Assembly: GCF_000384475.1 (NCBI RefSeq)
Contig: NZ_ARWB01000001.1
Span: forward strand, 1,654,176 to 1,718,175
DNA: 64,000 bases
Direction: 5' to 3'
From: Methylopila sp. M107
Lineage (GTDB): Bacteria; Pseudomonadota; Alphaproteobacteria; Rhizobiales; Methylopilaceae
Part shown: positions 1 through 10,210 of the stretch, piece by piece
Numbering within the stretch: the first letter of the stretch is position 1
How the letters are laid out: every line of letters starts with the position of its first letter
Notes under the pieces: model-generated
What the model was told of the DNA's origin: nothing
What the model saw: only the letters and a program-made list of their open reading frames with translations
The model's database searches: none
Translations under genes and position numbers: made by a program

Positions 1-519
1 GAACATCGGGCGCGCGCGGTTGACGTCGTTCGCCATTGCGAGGATTTCGCCGCGGATCGAGCGGGCGTGTTCGTTGAGATAGGCGCGGGCGACGACGCGC
101 GAATTGTCGACGATCTGGCGCACGCGGGTCGAAAAGAAGCTGTCAAACCCCTGGTCGAGCGTCACGAGCGAAAACACCGCGAGCAACGCGGCCGGCGCCA
201 CCGCCACGATCGAGAACAGCGCCACAAGCCGCCCATGGAGCTGCGAGCCCGCCTGCGCGCGCCAGCGCGCCATCACGAAGCCGCGAATCTCCCAGACGAT
301 GATCAGCACCAGCAGCGCGACGAAGGCGGCGTTGACGTAGACCGCGATCAGCGTCGCGTCCTGCGTCGGCTCGATGTCCATCCGTCCGGTCAGAATCACA
401 AAAGTCACGACGGCCGAGATCAGCGCAGCGAGCACCGCGAGCGGGCCGACGACGCCGGGCCCGCGCCTGTCCCGGCGCGGACCGGCGTCTTGCTGGATGC
501 TGATCGATTCCGAGGACAA
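1..519 (-). CDS. ntrY: Nitrogen regulation sensor kinase NtrY, N-terminal part (cut by window edge)
   Basis: The 173 visible residues are the membrane-embedded N-terminus of NtrY, a sensor histidine kinase that signals to NtrX. Hydrophobic segments lie at about residues 24-45, 56-78 and 98-120, followed by the start of a periplasmic domain beginning near LDQGFDSFFSTRVRQIVDNS, which is typical of NtrY. The HAMP, PAS and kinase domains lie beyond position 1. The frame is closed upstream by a stop at 544-546; the first usable start is TTG at 519, without a clear Shine-Dalgarno, so the start is tentative (a GTG further in is possible). In related genomes ntrY directly follows ntrC; here an ankyrin gene and about 370 bases separate them. 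Confidence 0.85.
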   Translation of the reverse strand, partial: MSSESISIQQDAGPRRDRRGPGVVGPLAVLAALISAVVTFVILTGRMDIEPTQDATLIAVYVNAAFVALLVLIIVWEIRGFVMARWRAQAGSQLHGRLVALFSIVAVAPAALLAVFSLVTLDQGFDSFFSTRVRQIVDNSRVVARAYLNEHARSIRGEILAMANDVNRARPMF

Positions 520-632
520 TAGGCGACCCGATGCGTGGCGGCGTCAGCCAGAGGACGCCAATGCGAACGCCGCGGACGGCCCCATCAGGAGCCCGCGGCG
601 CGCTGCTGTTCGTGATGCAGCTGTACCACACT

Positions 633-651
633 GTTGTCGAAATGCGACAAC
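633..651. promoter_or_regulatory. Perfect inverted repeat upstream of ntrY, possible operator
   Basis: A 7-base perfect inverted repeat (GTTGTCG, 5-base spacer, CGACAAC) lies about 115 bases upstream of the proposed ntrY start, in the 365-base gap between the ankyrin gene and ntrY. Its size and spacing fit a dimeric regulator site. No regulator can be named. Apart from this and the hairpin at 748-776, nothing else is evident in positions 520-884. Confidence 0.3.
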
Positions 652-747
652 TTCTTGGCGGGTGCGGCAGATAAGCCGCTCCACTGAGGCCGGTATCGAA
701 ATCGGGGTCAGCGGCTTTCGGGAAGGCGGAGATCCGCCGTCCCAAAC

Positions 748-776
748 TGCGACGCCGCGCTGTTAGCGGCGTCGCA
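748..776 (-). terminator. Hairpin terminator after the ankyrin gene
   Basis: An 11-base perfect stem (TGCGACGCCGC paired with GCGGCGTCGCA, 7-base loop) lies about 110 bases downstream of the ankyrin gene stop. On the minus strand it is followed by a short GTTT tract. It probably ends the ankyrin transcript, so ntrY would need its own promoter. Confidence 0.5.
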
Positions 777-884
777 GGTGTCCTCACATGCGCGACGCAG
801 GACTACGCGGCGATAGGCGAACGACTTCAGGGCCGCAATCGCCAAAGGCTCTGTGGGTTGACCGAACTCAGCGCTTCATGCGCC

Positions 885-2285
885 TCACAAGCGTCCGATG
901 ATCGGCGAAGCGGCGAGACTGGGATTGGCGAGCGCCAGATCCTTGGCAGTGCGGCCCTCATTGTCCTTCATGCCCGTCTTTGCGCCAGACCGAAGCAGAA
1001 ACTGGATCGCCTCGACATCGTAGCCCTCGGCCGCATAGTGCATCAGTGGCGTTCTGCCGTCCGAGCCGCGTGCGTTGACATTCAGCTGCTGGTTTTCGGA
1101 GAACAAGGCGTGGAGCACCTGCTTGGGCTGGCGAGCCGCGGCGGCAAGCGTCAGGACAGTATCTCCGTCCTTCGTCTTCTTGAACGGGCTAACCTTATAC
1201 TTCTTAAGTAGAAGCAGCACGTTTTGGGGACCATTCTGGTCGGGTCTGTTGTTGTCGAGGGCGAACATGAGGGCGTTCATCCCGTCATTGTTGACCGCTT
1301 GCTTGCGGGCGCCGGCCTTGTCGAGCAAAGCGTACAGATCAGGTCCGAACACCGTCGCCTTGCCGGCATTGATGAAGGCGGTGTTGCCGTCGTTATCAAC
1401 TGCGTTCACGTCTTGGCCCATCGCGATCAACTGGCTGGCGACCTCCGCACTGTTCGCTCCCGAACGCACCAAGGCGGTTGCGCCATTGGCGTCGACCCCA
1501 TCAGGCTTCAGCCCCTGATCGAGCAACCATTTGAACACCTTGCCGCTGGGATTATTTTCCGAGGCCAGCATGACGGCGTTGAGACCGTCCTTGTCAGTAC
1601 GTCTGATGTCGCTCTTGCTGGCCAGGAACACTACGACGTCATAAATCGGGTTACGCCAAGCGGCGTCGAGAAAAGCGTCCCGACCAAAACTGTTCAATTC
1701 GGAGTATTGCAGGCCGACGCTGTTGAGATATTCGAGCACATGGACATAGCGTGTCCGCATCGCCGCCTCGTGGATCGCGGTGCGGCCGTTTGAATCCTTC
1801 TGGCGAATATTGATACCGGCGTCGACCAACAGGCGGAAGACTTGCAGGTCGGGCTGCTGCCGGGTCGCGTGAGCGAAGGCGTTACGGCCGGACGAGTCAA
1901 GGAGATGGATATTCACGCCAGGCCGCGACATCACCAACCTGACGGCGTCGGGCGTTCCGCCTTTCGTGACCCAGAAAATAGCCTCCCTTTCCTCTTTCAA
2001 TTTGCCGGTCAGATCCGCGCCTTTTTTGATCAGCAGCCGCCAGACGTCCTCGCTGGCGCCGGTGTTGCCCGCCCAGACGACGGCGTTATCCCCCAGTTCG
2101 TCCAGCTTGTTCAGATCGGCGCCGGCTTTCAACTGCTCTTTGATCAGCTCGGGCGTCACGGTGCGGACCCAGAAATCTGCTTGGTTCAGCGGTGTTTCGC
2201 CTAAAACAGAAAGGTCTGAGGCTCGTGTCGGGGCGGCGAACGCCGTCGCTCCGGCAAGTATGGCCGTGTAAACGAGTTGCTTCAT
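885..2285 (-). CDS. Secreted ankyrin-repeat protein
   Basis: A 466-residue protein with a Sec signal peptide (about residues 1-22, ending near APTRAS) followed almost entirely by ankyrin repeats, about eleven or twelve, recognisable from recurring patterns such as DSNGRTAIHEAA, DNDGNTAFINAG, DGMNALMFAL and GSDGRTPLMHYAAEG. Ankyrin arrays are protein-binding scaffolds; the signal peptide places this one in the periplasm or outside the cell. No catalytic domain is visible and the partner is unknown. It sits between ntrC and ntrY on the same strand, with gaps of about 465 and 365 bases, and its base composition looks less GC-rich than the flanking ntr genes, suggesting an insertion into the cluster. 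Start ATG at 2285 fits the signal peptide. Confidence 0.85.
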   Translation of the reverse strand: MKQLVYTAILAGATAFAAPTRASDLSVLGETPLNQADFWVRTVTPELIKEQLKAGADLNKLDELGDNAVVWAGNTGASEDVWRLLIKKGADLTGKLKEEREAIFWVTKGGTPDAVRLVMSRPGVNIHLLDSSGRNAFAHATRQQPDLQVFRLLVDAGINIRQKDSNGRTAIHEAAMRTRYVHVLEYLNSVGLQYSELNSFGRDAFLDAAWRNPIYDVVVFLASKSDIRRTDKDGLNAVMLASENNPSGKVFKWLLDQGLKPDGVDANGATALVRSGANSAEVASQLIAMGQDVNAVDNDGNTAFINAGKATVFGPDLYALLDKAGARKQAVNNDGMNALMFALDNNRPDQNGPQNVLLLLKKYKVSPFKKTKDGDTVLTLAAAARQPKQVLHALFSENQQLNVNARGSDGRTPLMHYAAEGYDVEAIQFLLRSGAKTGMKDNEGRTAKDLALANPSLAASPIIGRL

Positions 2286-2750
2286 CGAATTCCTCCCGTC
2301 AGCGACGTTGGGGGCGTCGCGTGCGCCGCCGATTGCTCGGCTTTTTTGCTAGAACGTGCCGATCCGGGAAGGCCAAATGGCTGATTGTCTCCTCCCGGCC
2401 GGCGGAAACAGTCGAACGCTCTTTTTGGAATGCCCCCGGACTGGGTGTCCGGCTTCCTCCAACAGCCGCCCCGCCAAATGTGTTCTGTCGACCATCTGTC
2501 ATCGACCTGTCGTCAGCTGGACATTAGCGGTCGGCTGACCTCACCATTTCGCGATCGCAGAAGAGGCGCAGCCACATCAGGCTGTGCTCCTACACGCCGA
2601 GAAACATCTCGATTGGTCTATGGTCGCGACAACGGTCCCGCCTGGACGCCGCGGAACGTTCGGCCCTCTGGGCCAGGGCGGTTGCGCGTCTACGTGACTG
2701 ATTGAGTTCAGCCTGACGCTCGATCCGCTTCTGTCCGTCGCAAAACGGCG
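2286..2750. other. Gap between ankyrin gene and ntrC, no gene seen
   Basis: About 465 bases without a convincing coding frame; short open frames on both strands lack protein-like composition. It should hold the ankyrin gene promoter and the end of the ntrBC transcript. No clear sigma-54 element or strong terminator was recognised. Confidence 0.5.
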
Positions 2751-4190
<1,440 letters not shown>

Positions 4191-4196
4191 TTGTCT

Positions 4197-5324
4197 TCAG
4201 CTCCTCGCGGCGCGGCCATCCGCGCTTACGAACATCGGCATGAGCACACGGAACACCGTCCGGCGCGGCTGGCTGTCGCATTCGATGATTCCGCCGTGGC
4301 TGCCCACGATCTTGGCGACGAGCGCAAGGCCCAGTCCCGAGCCGGTCGGCTTGGTGGTCACGAACGGATCGAACAGATGCGGAAGCAGATCCTCGGGCAC
4401 GCCCGGACCGTTGTCCCGCACGGTGAATTGCAGCGGCAGGCTGACGCGGGTCGTCGAGCCGGGAGCCGAAAGCCGCACGCCCGGGCGGAAAGCGGTCGAG
4501 AGGTGGATCTCGCCGTCGTCCGCGTCGCCGATCGCCTCGGCCGCGTTTTTGATCAGGTTGAGGAAGACCTGGATGAGCTGGTCACGGTTCGCCAGCACCG
4601 GCGGCAGCGAGGGGTCGTACTCCTCGAAGATCCTGATGTCGCGGGCGAAGCCGCTGGACGCGATCCGCTTCACGTGTTCGAGCACCGCGTGGATGTTGAC
4701 CGCCTCGGCCTCGATCGGGCGCTCGTCGGAAAACACCTCCATGCGGTCGACCAGCTTCACGATGCGGTCGGCCTCCTCGCAGATGAGGCGCGTCAGCTGC
4801 CGGTCCTCGTCGCTCGCGGACTGCTCCAGAAGCTGCGCCGCGCCGCGGATGCCCGAGAGCGGGTTCTTGATCTCATGCGCCAGCATCGCGGCCAGCGCCG
4901 TCACCGAGCGCGCCGCGCCGCGATGGGTGAGCTGGCGGTCCATCTTGTCCGCGACGGTGCGTTCCTGCATGGCGACGACCAGGATGCCCGGGCGTTCCGC
5001 AAGCGGCGCGACATGGAGGTCGACGATGCGCTCGCCGCCGTTCCGCGGGGTTCCGAGGTCGACCCGGTATTCGTTGACCGGCGCGTTGCGCTCGCGCGCC
5101 TGCTCGAGCAGCGAGACCAGCGGCGAGCCGAACGGCACGAATTCGCGGATGTCGTGACGACGCAGCACGTTGGCGCTGACCTCGAAGAACGCCTCAGCCG
5201 CGACGTTGACGTCGACGATGCGGCCGCCCTCGGCGATGCAGAGCACCGGGTGCGGCAGCGCGTTCAGCACCGCTTCGGGCGAGCCGGCGCCGGTCCTGGG
5301 GCGGTTTTCGGTCGCGACGCTCAT
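4197..5324 (-). CDS. ntrB: Nitrogen regulation sensor kinase NtrB
   Basis: A 375-residue cytosolic histidine kinase/phosphatase that controls NtrC phosphorylation in response to PII signalling. A PAS-type sensor region covers about residues 15-115; the dimerisation helix has the phosphoacceptor His150 in [10 protein letters not shown]; the ATPase domain shows the N-box (NLIKNAAEA), DNGPGVP and GSGLGLALV. No membrane segment, as expected for NtrB. The ATG at 5324 overlaps the dusB stop (ATGA), which fixes the start and implies translational coupling. The open frame extends far upstream in the same phase but there shows only shadow coding of dusB. Confidence 0.96.
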   Translation of the reverse strand: MSVATENRPRTGAGSPEAVLNALPHPVLCIAEGGRIVDVNVAAEAFFEVSANVLRRHDIREFVPFGSPLVSLLEQARERNAPVNEYRVDLGTPRNGGERIVDLHVAPLAERPGILVVAMQERTVADKMDRQLTHRGAARSVTALAAMLAHEIKNPLSGIRGAAQLLEQSASDEDRQLTRLICEEADRIVKLVDRMEVFSDERPIEAEAVNIHAVLEHVKRIASSGFARDIRIFEEYDPSLPPVLANRDQLIQVFLNLIKNAAEAIGDADDGEIHLSTAFRPGVRLSAPGSTTRVSLPLQFTVRDNGPGVPEDLLPHLFDPFVTTKPTGSGLGLALVAKIVGSHGGIIECDSQPRRTVFRVLMPMFVSADGRAARS

Positions 5325-6355
5325 ACCGCGGCCCGCCATTCGAGGTCGTTCACTGCTCGGTCGAAGGCCGCCAGCGCGTCCTCCGGCGTGCGCGCGGTCA
5401 TCGCGGCGGATTTCATCTCCAGCGCGAGCGGGCGCCCGGACGTTTCCGCGGCCGCGTCGAGATACCAGCCGAGATGCTTTCGCGCATGGCGCACGCCGAC
5501 GTCGCGCCCGTAGAGCCCCAGCAGCCCCTCGTAATGCTCGACCGCGAGCGCGCGCTGGACGCCGAGCGACGGCGCCGCCGGCGAGACGCCGGTTTCGAGG
5601 TAGCCGGCGACCTGGCCTGGAAACCAGGCGCGCCCCTGCGCGCCGCGGCCGACCATCACCGCGTCCGCGCCGGATGCGGCCAGCATCTCGCGCGCGTCCT
5701 GCGGCGTGGTAAGGTCGCCGTTCGCGACAACCGGGATCGTCACGCGCTGCTTGACCGCCGCGATGGCGCTCCAGTCGGCGTGGCCCTCGTAGAACTGCGC
5801 GCGGGTGCGGCCGTGGATCGTGACGAGCTTCGCGCCGACGCCCTCGACCCGCGCCGCAAGTTCCGGGGCAACGATCGAGCCTTCGTCCCAGCCGAGCCGC
5901 ATCTTCACCGTCACGGGCGCGTCGACGGCTCCGACGGCCGCCTCGACCAGCCGGACGGCCAGGTCGAGATCCTTCAGCAACGCCGAACCGCCATGTCCGC
6001 CCACGACCTTCTTGGCAGGGCAGCCCATGTTGATGTCGACGATCGCGGCGCCGGACCCGACCGCGACGCGCGAGGCCTCGGCGATCCATGCCGGATCGCG
6101 GCCCGCGAGCTGCACGACGTGAACATCGACGCCAGATCCTTCCGCGCGCAGGCGCGCCCCGTCGTCCGCGGTCGCGAGTTCGCGCGACGCCACCATTTCG
6201 GACACGACCAGCCCCGCGCCGAGGCGCGACGCGATTCGCCGGAACACGACGTCCGTCACTCCGGACATCGGCGCCAACACGACGGGATTGCGCACTTGAA
6301 CGCTCCCGATGCTGAAGGTCGGCGGCCCGAACTCAGTCAGAATTGAACTGCTCAT
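5321..6355 (-). CDS. dusB: tRNA-dihydrouridine synthase (NifR3/DusB family)
   Basis: A 344-residue flavoenzyme that reduces uridines in the tRNA D-loop to dihydrouridine with NADPH. The TIM-barrel motifs are clear: LAPMSGVTD near residue 28, the catalytic Cys112 in [16 protein letters not shown] and [12 protein letters not shown] for tRNA and FMN contact, and [13 protein letters not shown] near the barrel end. It is first in the dusB-ntrB-ntrC operon, the arrangement that gave the old name nifR3, and overlaps ntrB by four bases. It starts 132 bases from the divergent ispDF. Confidence 0.96.
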   Translation of the reverse strand: MSSSILTEFGPPTFSIGSVQVRNPVVLAPMSGVTDVVFRRIASRLGAGLVVSEMVASRELATADDGARLRAEGSGVDVHVVQLAGRDPAWIAEASRVAVGSGAAIVDINMGCPAKKVVGGHGGSALLKDLDLAVRLVEAAVGAVDAPVTVKMRLGWDEGSIVAPELAARVEGVGAKLVTIHGRTRAQFYEGHADWSAIAAVKQRVTIPVVANGDLTTPQDAREMLAASGADAVMVGRGAQGRAWFPGQVAGYLETGVSPAAPSLGVQRALAVEHYEGLLGLYGRDVGVRHARKHLGWYLDAAAETSGRPLALEMKSAAMTARTPEDALAAFDRAVNDLEWRAAV

Positions 6356-6487
6356 AAATTAATCGACCTCAGGCCTGCACACATATTAGACAATTTCTAC
6401 GCAGGCACAACGACTGAATGGCGGCGCGACAGCGCCGCGAGGCTCCGCTAGAACCGCGAGGCGCCTTTTTCGACGCCGGACGCCGCG

Positions 6488-7720
6488 ATGCCAACCTCCT
6501 CGAACGCTCCCGAACACGCGCCTAAGGTGGCGGCTGTGATCTGCGCGGCCGGCTCCGGGCTCCGGGCCGGCGGCGAGACGCCCAAGCAGTATGCGGACGT
6601 CGGCGGACGTCCGATGATCGCGCGCTCGGTGAAGCTTTTCTTGGACCATCCTGAGGTGGCTACCGTTTCGGTGGTCATTGGCCCAAGACAAGAGCAGCTC
6701 TACCAAAGCGCGCTCGGCGAGATGACCAGCCACGCGAAGCTGCTCGCTTCGGTCGAAGGCGGCGCGACCCGGCAATCCTCGGTGCGCGCCGGGCTCAAGG
6801 CCCTCGCTTCCGACATGCCAGATATCGTTCTGGTGCATGACGCCGCGCGCCCGTTCGCGACCGCCGATCTGGTGTCGCGCGCGATCAAAACCGCGATCGC
6901 GGCCGGCGGCGCGGTCCCCGGCGCAGCCGTCACGGACACGATCTGCGCAATCGACGACGACGGCGCGCGCGGCGCCACGCTCGACCGGTCGGGCTTGCGC
7001 GCTCTGCAGACGCCGCAAGCCTTCCGCTACGCCGATCTCGTCGCCGCCCATGCGCGCGCGGCGGAGGCCGGCCGCGACGACTTCACCGACGACGGCGCGC
7101 TGTTCGCCTGGGCGGGCGGGACGGTGACGGTGTTCGGGGGCGAGGCGCGAAACGTGAAGATGACGACGCCGGACCAGTTCGAGGACGAGGCGCTGCGGCG
7201 CGCAGGGCTTGCATTCCTCAAGCGCGGCGACGTGCGAACCGGCACGGGCTTCGACGTCCACGCCTTCGGTTCCGGCGACCATGTGATGCTCGCCGGCGTC
7301 GCGGTGCCGCATGTCGCAGGGCTGTCGGGCCACTCCGACGCCGACGTCGCGCTGCATGCGCTTACCGACGCGATCCTCGGCGCGCTCGCGGACGGCGACA
7401 TCGGCGCGCACTTTCCGCCGTCCGAGGCGGCGTGGAAGGGCGCCGATTCGGCGGTCTTCCTCGCGGACGCCGCAGCCCGCGTGCGTGCGGCAGGCGGCGA
7501 GATCGGCCATCTCGACCTCACCGTGATCGGCGAAGCCCCCAAGGTCGGCCCGCATCGCGACGCCATGCGGTCGCGGATCGCGGAGATCGTCGGCGTCTCC
7601 ATCGGCCGGGTCGGCGTCAAGGCGACGACGACCGAGCGGCTCGGCTTCGCGGGACGACGCGAGGGCTTGGCGGCAATGGCCTCCGCGACGATTCGCCTGC
7701 CCTTCCGCGAGGAGTTCTGA
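6488..7720 (+). CDS. ispDF: Bifunctional MEP-pathway enzyme IspD/IspF
   Basis: A 410-residue fusion catalysing two non-consecutive steps of the methylerythritol phosphate pathway of isoprenoid synthesis. The N-terminal IspD part (about 12-235) has the nucleotide-binding loop ICAAGSGLRAG and the HDAARP motif. The C-terminal IspF part (about 245-402) has GTGFDVHAFG with metal-binding Asp and His, SGHSDADVALHALTDA and DGDIGAHFPP. Fusion of the two is characteristic of alphaproteobacteria. ATG at 6488 gives the expected length. Four bases separate its stop from the pncC start, so they form an operon. Confidence 0.97.
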   Translation: MPTSSNAPEHAPKVAAVICAAGSGLRAGGETPKQYADVGGRPMIARSVKLFLDHPEVATVSVVIGPRQEQLYQSALGEMTSHAKLLASVEGGATRQSSVRAGLKALASDMPDIVLVHDAARPFATADLVSRAIKTAIAAGGAVPGAAVTDTICAIDDDGARGATLDRSGLRALQTPQAFRYADLVAAHARAAEAGRDDFTDDGALFAWAGGTVTVFGGEARNVKMTTPDQFEDEALRRAGLAFLKRGDVRTGTGFDVHAFGSGDHVMLAGVAVPHVAGLSGHSDADVALHALTDAILGALADGDIGAHFPPSEAAWKGADSAVFLADAAARVRAAGGEIGHLDLTVIGEAPKVGPHRDAMRSRIAEIVGVSIGRVGVKATTTERLGFAGRREGLAAMASATIRLPFREEF

Positions 7721-7724
7721 GCCG

Positions 7725-8225
7725 ATGAGCCGTATGTACGAGCTCGCCGAAGAGGTCTTGCGGCTCGCGCGCGGCGCGGGGCTGACGATCGCCACCGCCG
7801 AATCCTGCACTGGCGGGCTTGTAGCGGGCGCGCTGACGGAGATTCCGGGATCGTCGGAGGCGGTCGACCGCGGCTTCGTCACCTATTCGAACCTGGCGAA
7901 GACGCAGATGCTCGGCGTTCCGGCGGAACTGATCGAGGCGTACGGGGCAGTGAGCGAAGAGGTGGCGCGGGCCATGGCGGCGGGCGCGCTGAACGCATCC
8001 GGCGCAGGGCTTGCAGTCGCCATCACCGGAGTCGCGGGTCCGGGCGGCGGCACGGAGGCGAAGCCCGTCGGGCTGGTGCACTTCGCCGCGGTCCGGCGAG
8101 GTCAGCCGGCGATCCACCGCGAGAAGCGGTTCGGCGACATCGGTCGCGCGGAGGTTCGCGGCGCGTCCGTGCTGGTCGCGCTCCAGATGCTGCGCGAGGC
8201 GGCGGGCCAAGAACGGATCGCCTGA
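7725..8225 (+). CDS. pncC: Nicotinamide-nucleotide amidohydrolase (CinA C-terminal domain)
   Basis: A 166-residue stand-alone CinA C-terminal domain. The family hydrolyses nicotinamide mononucleotide to nicotinate mononucleotide, recycling the pyridine nucleotide released by DNA ligase. Diagnostic motifs are TAESCTGGLVAGALT (near residues 24-38), the FVTYSN strand and AVAITGVAGPGGGTEAKPVG. The N-terminal molybdopterin-binding half of full-length CinA is absent, as is usual in alphaproteobacteria. Directly downstream of ispDF and convergent with nusB across a palindrome-rich spacer. Confidence 0.92.
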   Translation: MSRMYELAEEVLRLARGAGLTIATAESCTGGLVAGALTEIPGSSEAVDRGFVTYSNLAKTQMLGVPAELIEAYGAVSEEVARAMAAGALNASGAGLAVAITGVAGPGGGTEAKPVGLVHFAAVRRGQPAIHREKRFGDIGRAEVRGASVLVALQMLREAAGQERIA

Positions 8226-8235
8226 AAATCTTCAT

Positions 8236-8462
8236 CCTGTCCCGGCCTCCGAGCCGGGACCCAGACGCGCTTCCGTCTCCAAGAGAAAGCGCCAAGCTTA
8301 CCGTTTCGTCATGGTCCGGCTTGACCGGACCATCCACCTTGGACGTGGCGCTCGACGCGAACGTGGGTCCTCCGGTCAAGCCGGAAGGACGACGTGTGGC
8401 GACGTTGCGAGCGCCCGTTGATCGCCGCGCGTCTGGGTCCCGGCTCTTCGGCCGGGACAAGG
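8236..8462. repeat. Nested palindromic repeat element between pncC and nusB
   Basis: The gap between two convergent genes is filled by nested inverted repeats. The outer arms (8236-8270 and 8429-8462) are inverted copies of each other, each holding its own hairpin (TCCCGGC..GCCGGGA) and the shared word CCAGACGCGC. The inner arms are palindromes built on ATGGTCCGGCTTGACCGGACCAT near 8312-8334 and TCCGGTCAAGCCGGA near 8371-8386. They may act as a bidirectional terminator and belong to a repeat group also found elsewhere in this window. Confidence 0.7.
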
Positions 8463-8465
8463 GCG

Positions 8466-8930
8466 TTACGCCCCCTTCGCGAGATCCTCGGCGCGGAGGT
8501 CGCGGGCCAGCGCGTCGAGCACGGCGTTGACCATGCCGGCCTCTTCCTTGTCGAAGAAGGCGTGCGCCACGTCGACATATTCGGAGATGATGACGCGCAC
8601 CGGCACGTCGCGCCGCTTGCCGAGCTCATAGGCGCCGGCGCGGAAGATCGCGCGCATGATCGCCTCGACGCGCTTCAACGGCCATCCGCCCTGCAGCGTC
8701 TTGTCGATCTGCGGATCGAGCGCCCGCTGCTGCTTCAGGACGCCCGAGACGAGGTCCCGGAAGAAGGCGGCGTCGGCCGGCTTGTACTCGTCGCCGTCGA
8801 CGACCTTTCCCAGCCAGTGCGACTCGAACTGTGCGAGCGTGTCCGGCAGCGCGGCGCCCGAAACGTCCATCTGATAGAGCGCCTGCACGGCCGCGAGCCG
8901 GGCCGCCGATCGGGTTTCGCCTTTGGCCAT
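8466..8930 (-). CDS. nusB: Transcription antitermination factor NusB
   Basis: A 154-residue all-helical protein that binds BoxA RNA with NusE (S10) to form the antitermination complex on rRNA operons. Family features are RSAARLAAVQALYQMDVSG at the N-terminus, the middle ILRAGAYEL-like segment (IFRAGAYELGKRRDVP) and the C-terminal VNAVLDALARDLR. It is the last gene of the glyA-nrdR-ribD-ribE-ribH-nusB cluster and starts five bases after ribH, so it should be translated from the same message. Confidence 0.95.
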   Translation of the reverse strand: MAKGETRSAARLAAVQALYQMDVSGAALPDTLAQFESHWLGKVVDGDEYKPADAAFFRDLVSGVLKQQRALDPQIDKTLQGGWPLKRVEAIMRAIFRAGAYELGKRRDVPVRVIISEYVDVAHAFFDKEEAGMVNAVLDALARDLRAEDLAKGA

Positions 8931-8935
8931 GGCCT

Positions 8936-9418
8936 TTAAGCCTCCGAACGGCGTTTGAGGCGCAGCAGCGTCAGCGCCGCCTCCGCCGCGCCGCCGCCCT
9001 TGTCCATCTCTGTGACGCGCGCCCGGGCGAAGGCCTGCGCCTCGGTCTCGACCGTGAGGATCCCGTTGCCGAGCGGCAGTTTTCGGGAAACCGAGAGGTC
9101 GAGCAGCGCGCGGGCGCTCTCGTTTGAAACGATCTCGTAATGCGTGGTTTCCCCACGGATCACCGTCCCGAGCGCCACCACGGCGTCGAACGGCGCGCCG
9201 CGCTCGGCGGCGACGTCGGTCAGCACGGCGATCGCGGTCGGAAGCTCCAGCGCGCCCGGAACCGTCACCACTTCGTACTCGCAGCCGGCAGCGTCGAGAT
9301 GGGCCTTCGCGCCGGCGAGCAGCGCGTCCGCGATCTCGTCATAGAACCGCGCCTCGACCACGAGCACGCGCGCCCGCGTCGGTTCGACCGCGCCCCTCGG
9401 GCGCTGCGGTTCGGCCAT
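8936..9418 (-). CDS. ribH: 6,7-dimethyl-8-ribityllumazine synthase
   Basis: A 160-residue lumazine synthase that condenses 5-amino-6-ribitylaminouracil with 3,4-dihydroxy-2-butanone 4-phosphate, the penultimate riboflavin step. Motifs are [38 protein letters not shown] with the catalytic His, and [16 protein letters not shown] start eight codons upstream is possible, but ATG at 9418 is preceded by GAGG at good spacing and is preferred. A palindromic repeat separates it from ribE, and nusB follows after five bases. Confidence 0.95.
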   Translation of the reverse strand: MAEPQRPRGAVEPTRARVLVVEARFYDEIADALLAGAKAHLDAAGCEYEVVTVPGALELPTAIAVLTDVAAERGAPFDAVVALGTVIRGETTHYEIVSNESARALLDLSVSRKLPLGNGILTVETEAQAFARARVTEMDKGGGAAEAALTLLRLKRRSEA

Positions 9419-9450
9419 TTGGAAAACCTCGGGGACTGACAAAACTCAAC

Positions 9451-9527
9451 GTCATGCTCGGACTTGATCCGGGCATCCATCTCTTTGGTCTGAAGAGATG
9501 GATTGCCGGGTCAAGCCCGGCAATGAC
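9451..9527. repeat. Palindromic repeat element between ribE and ribH
   Basis: An imperfect palindrome of about 77 bases starting GTCATGCTCGG and ending with the complementary GCCCGGCAATGAC; the centre is itself palindromic (CCATCTCTTTGG / AGAGATGG). It matches the GTCATGCCCGG..GGGCATGAC plan seen at 11874, 19215, 42270 and 50950. It lies inside the rib cluster, so it may form an mRNA hairpin between ribE and ribH. Confidence 0.75.
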
Positions 9528-9551
9528 GGGTCGGCGCGATTTGCGCCTGAA

Positions 9552-10163
9552 CTAGCCGAGCCGGCCCGCCTCGGCAAGCCGCGCGGCGTAGCGGGCCATC
9601 ATGTCGACTTCGAGGTTGACGCGGTCGCCGACCTTCCTGTCGCCCCAAGCGGTCTCGCGCAGCGTGTGCGGGATGAGGTGAACCGAGAAGCGCACGCCCA
9701 GAACCGTGTTGACGGTGAGCGACGTGCCGGCGAGGCAGACGGAGCCCTTCACGGCGATGAATCTCGCGAGCGCCGCCGGCGCGTCGAACTCGAAGCGGAC
9801 CGTGTCCGGCCCCTCGTCGCGCGCGATAATTTCTGCGACGCCGTCGACATGGCCGAGCACAAGGTGGCCGCCCAGTTCGTCGCCGATCTTCAGCGCCCGT
9901 TCGAGATTGACCCGCCCGCCGACGCGCCATGCGCCGACCGTGGTGAGGCCGAGCGTTTCGGGGCCGGCGTCGACCGAGAAGGCCGCCCCCTCCCCGCGCG
10001 GCTCGACGGAGGTCACGGTGAGGCAAACCCCGTCGCAAGCGATCGACGCGCCGAGCGCGATCCCGGCCGGGTCGAAGCGCGAGCCGATCGTGAACCGCTC
10101 CACCTCGCCAGTTGTCTCGCGAGCGAGGACTTGGCCGATGTCGGTGATGATCCCGGTGAACAT
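9552..10163 (-). CDS. ribE: Riboflavin synthase alpha chain
   Basis: A 203-residue riboflavin synthase that dismutates two lumazine molecules to riboflavin and 5-amino-6-ribitylaminouracil. It has the canonical N-terminus MFTGIITDIG and two homologous lumazine-binding barrels: the first with ASIACDGVCLTVTSVE, the second with LVLGHVDGVAEI and GSVCLAGTSLTVN, then an NLEVDMMARYAARL C-terminal helix for trimerisation. The frame stays open upstream to about 10571 but only as a shadow of ribD; ATG at 10163 is the start by homology. It lies 47 bases after ribD. Confidence 0.96.
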   Translation of the reverse strand: MFTGIITDIGQVLARETTGEVERFTIGSRFDPAGIALGASIACDGVCLTVTSVEPRGEGAAFSVDAGPETLGLTTVGAWRVGGRVNLERALKIGDELGGHLVLGHVDGVAEIIARDEGPDTVRFEFDAPAALARFIAVKGSVCLAGTSLTVNTVLGVRFSVHLIPHTLRETAWGDRKVGDRVNLEVDMMARYAARLAEAGRLG

Positions 10164-10210
10164 GTCTGCATCAATCCCGTGGACCAGGACGCGGAAGCGG
10201 ACCGCGTGCT

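Noticed and set aside
4197-6089. Long version of NtrB starting inside dusB
   Set aside because: The upstream part is a frameshifted shadow of dusB; the ATGA overlap at 5324 gives the normal NtrB length.
8236-8462. CRISPR array
   Set aside because: The repeats are nested inverted copies, not direct repeats with unique spacers.
9418-9552. FMN riboswitch before ribH or ribE
   Set aside because: The only structure there is the palindromic repeat; the conserved RFN-element segments were not seen.
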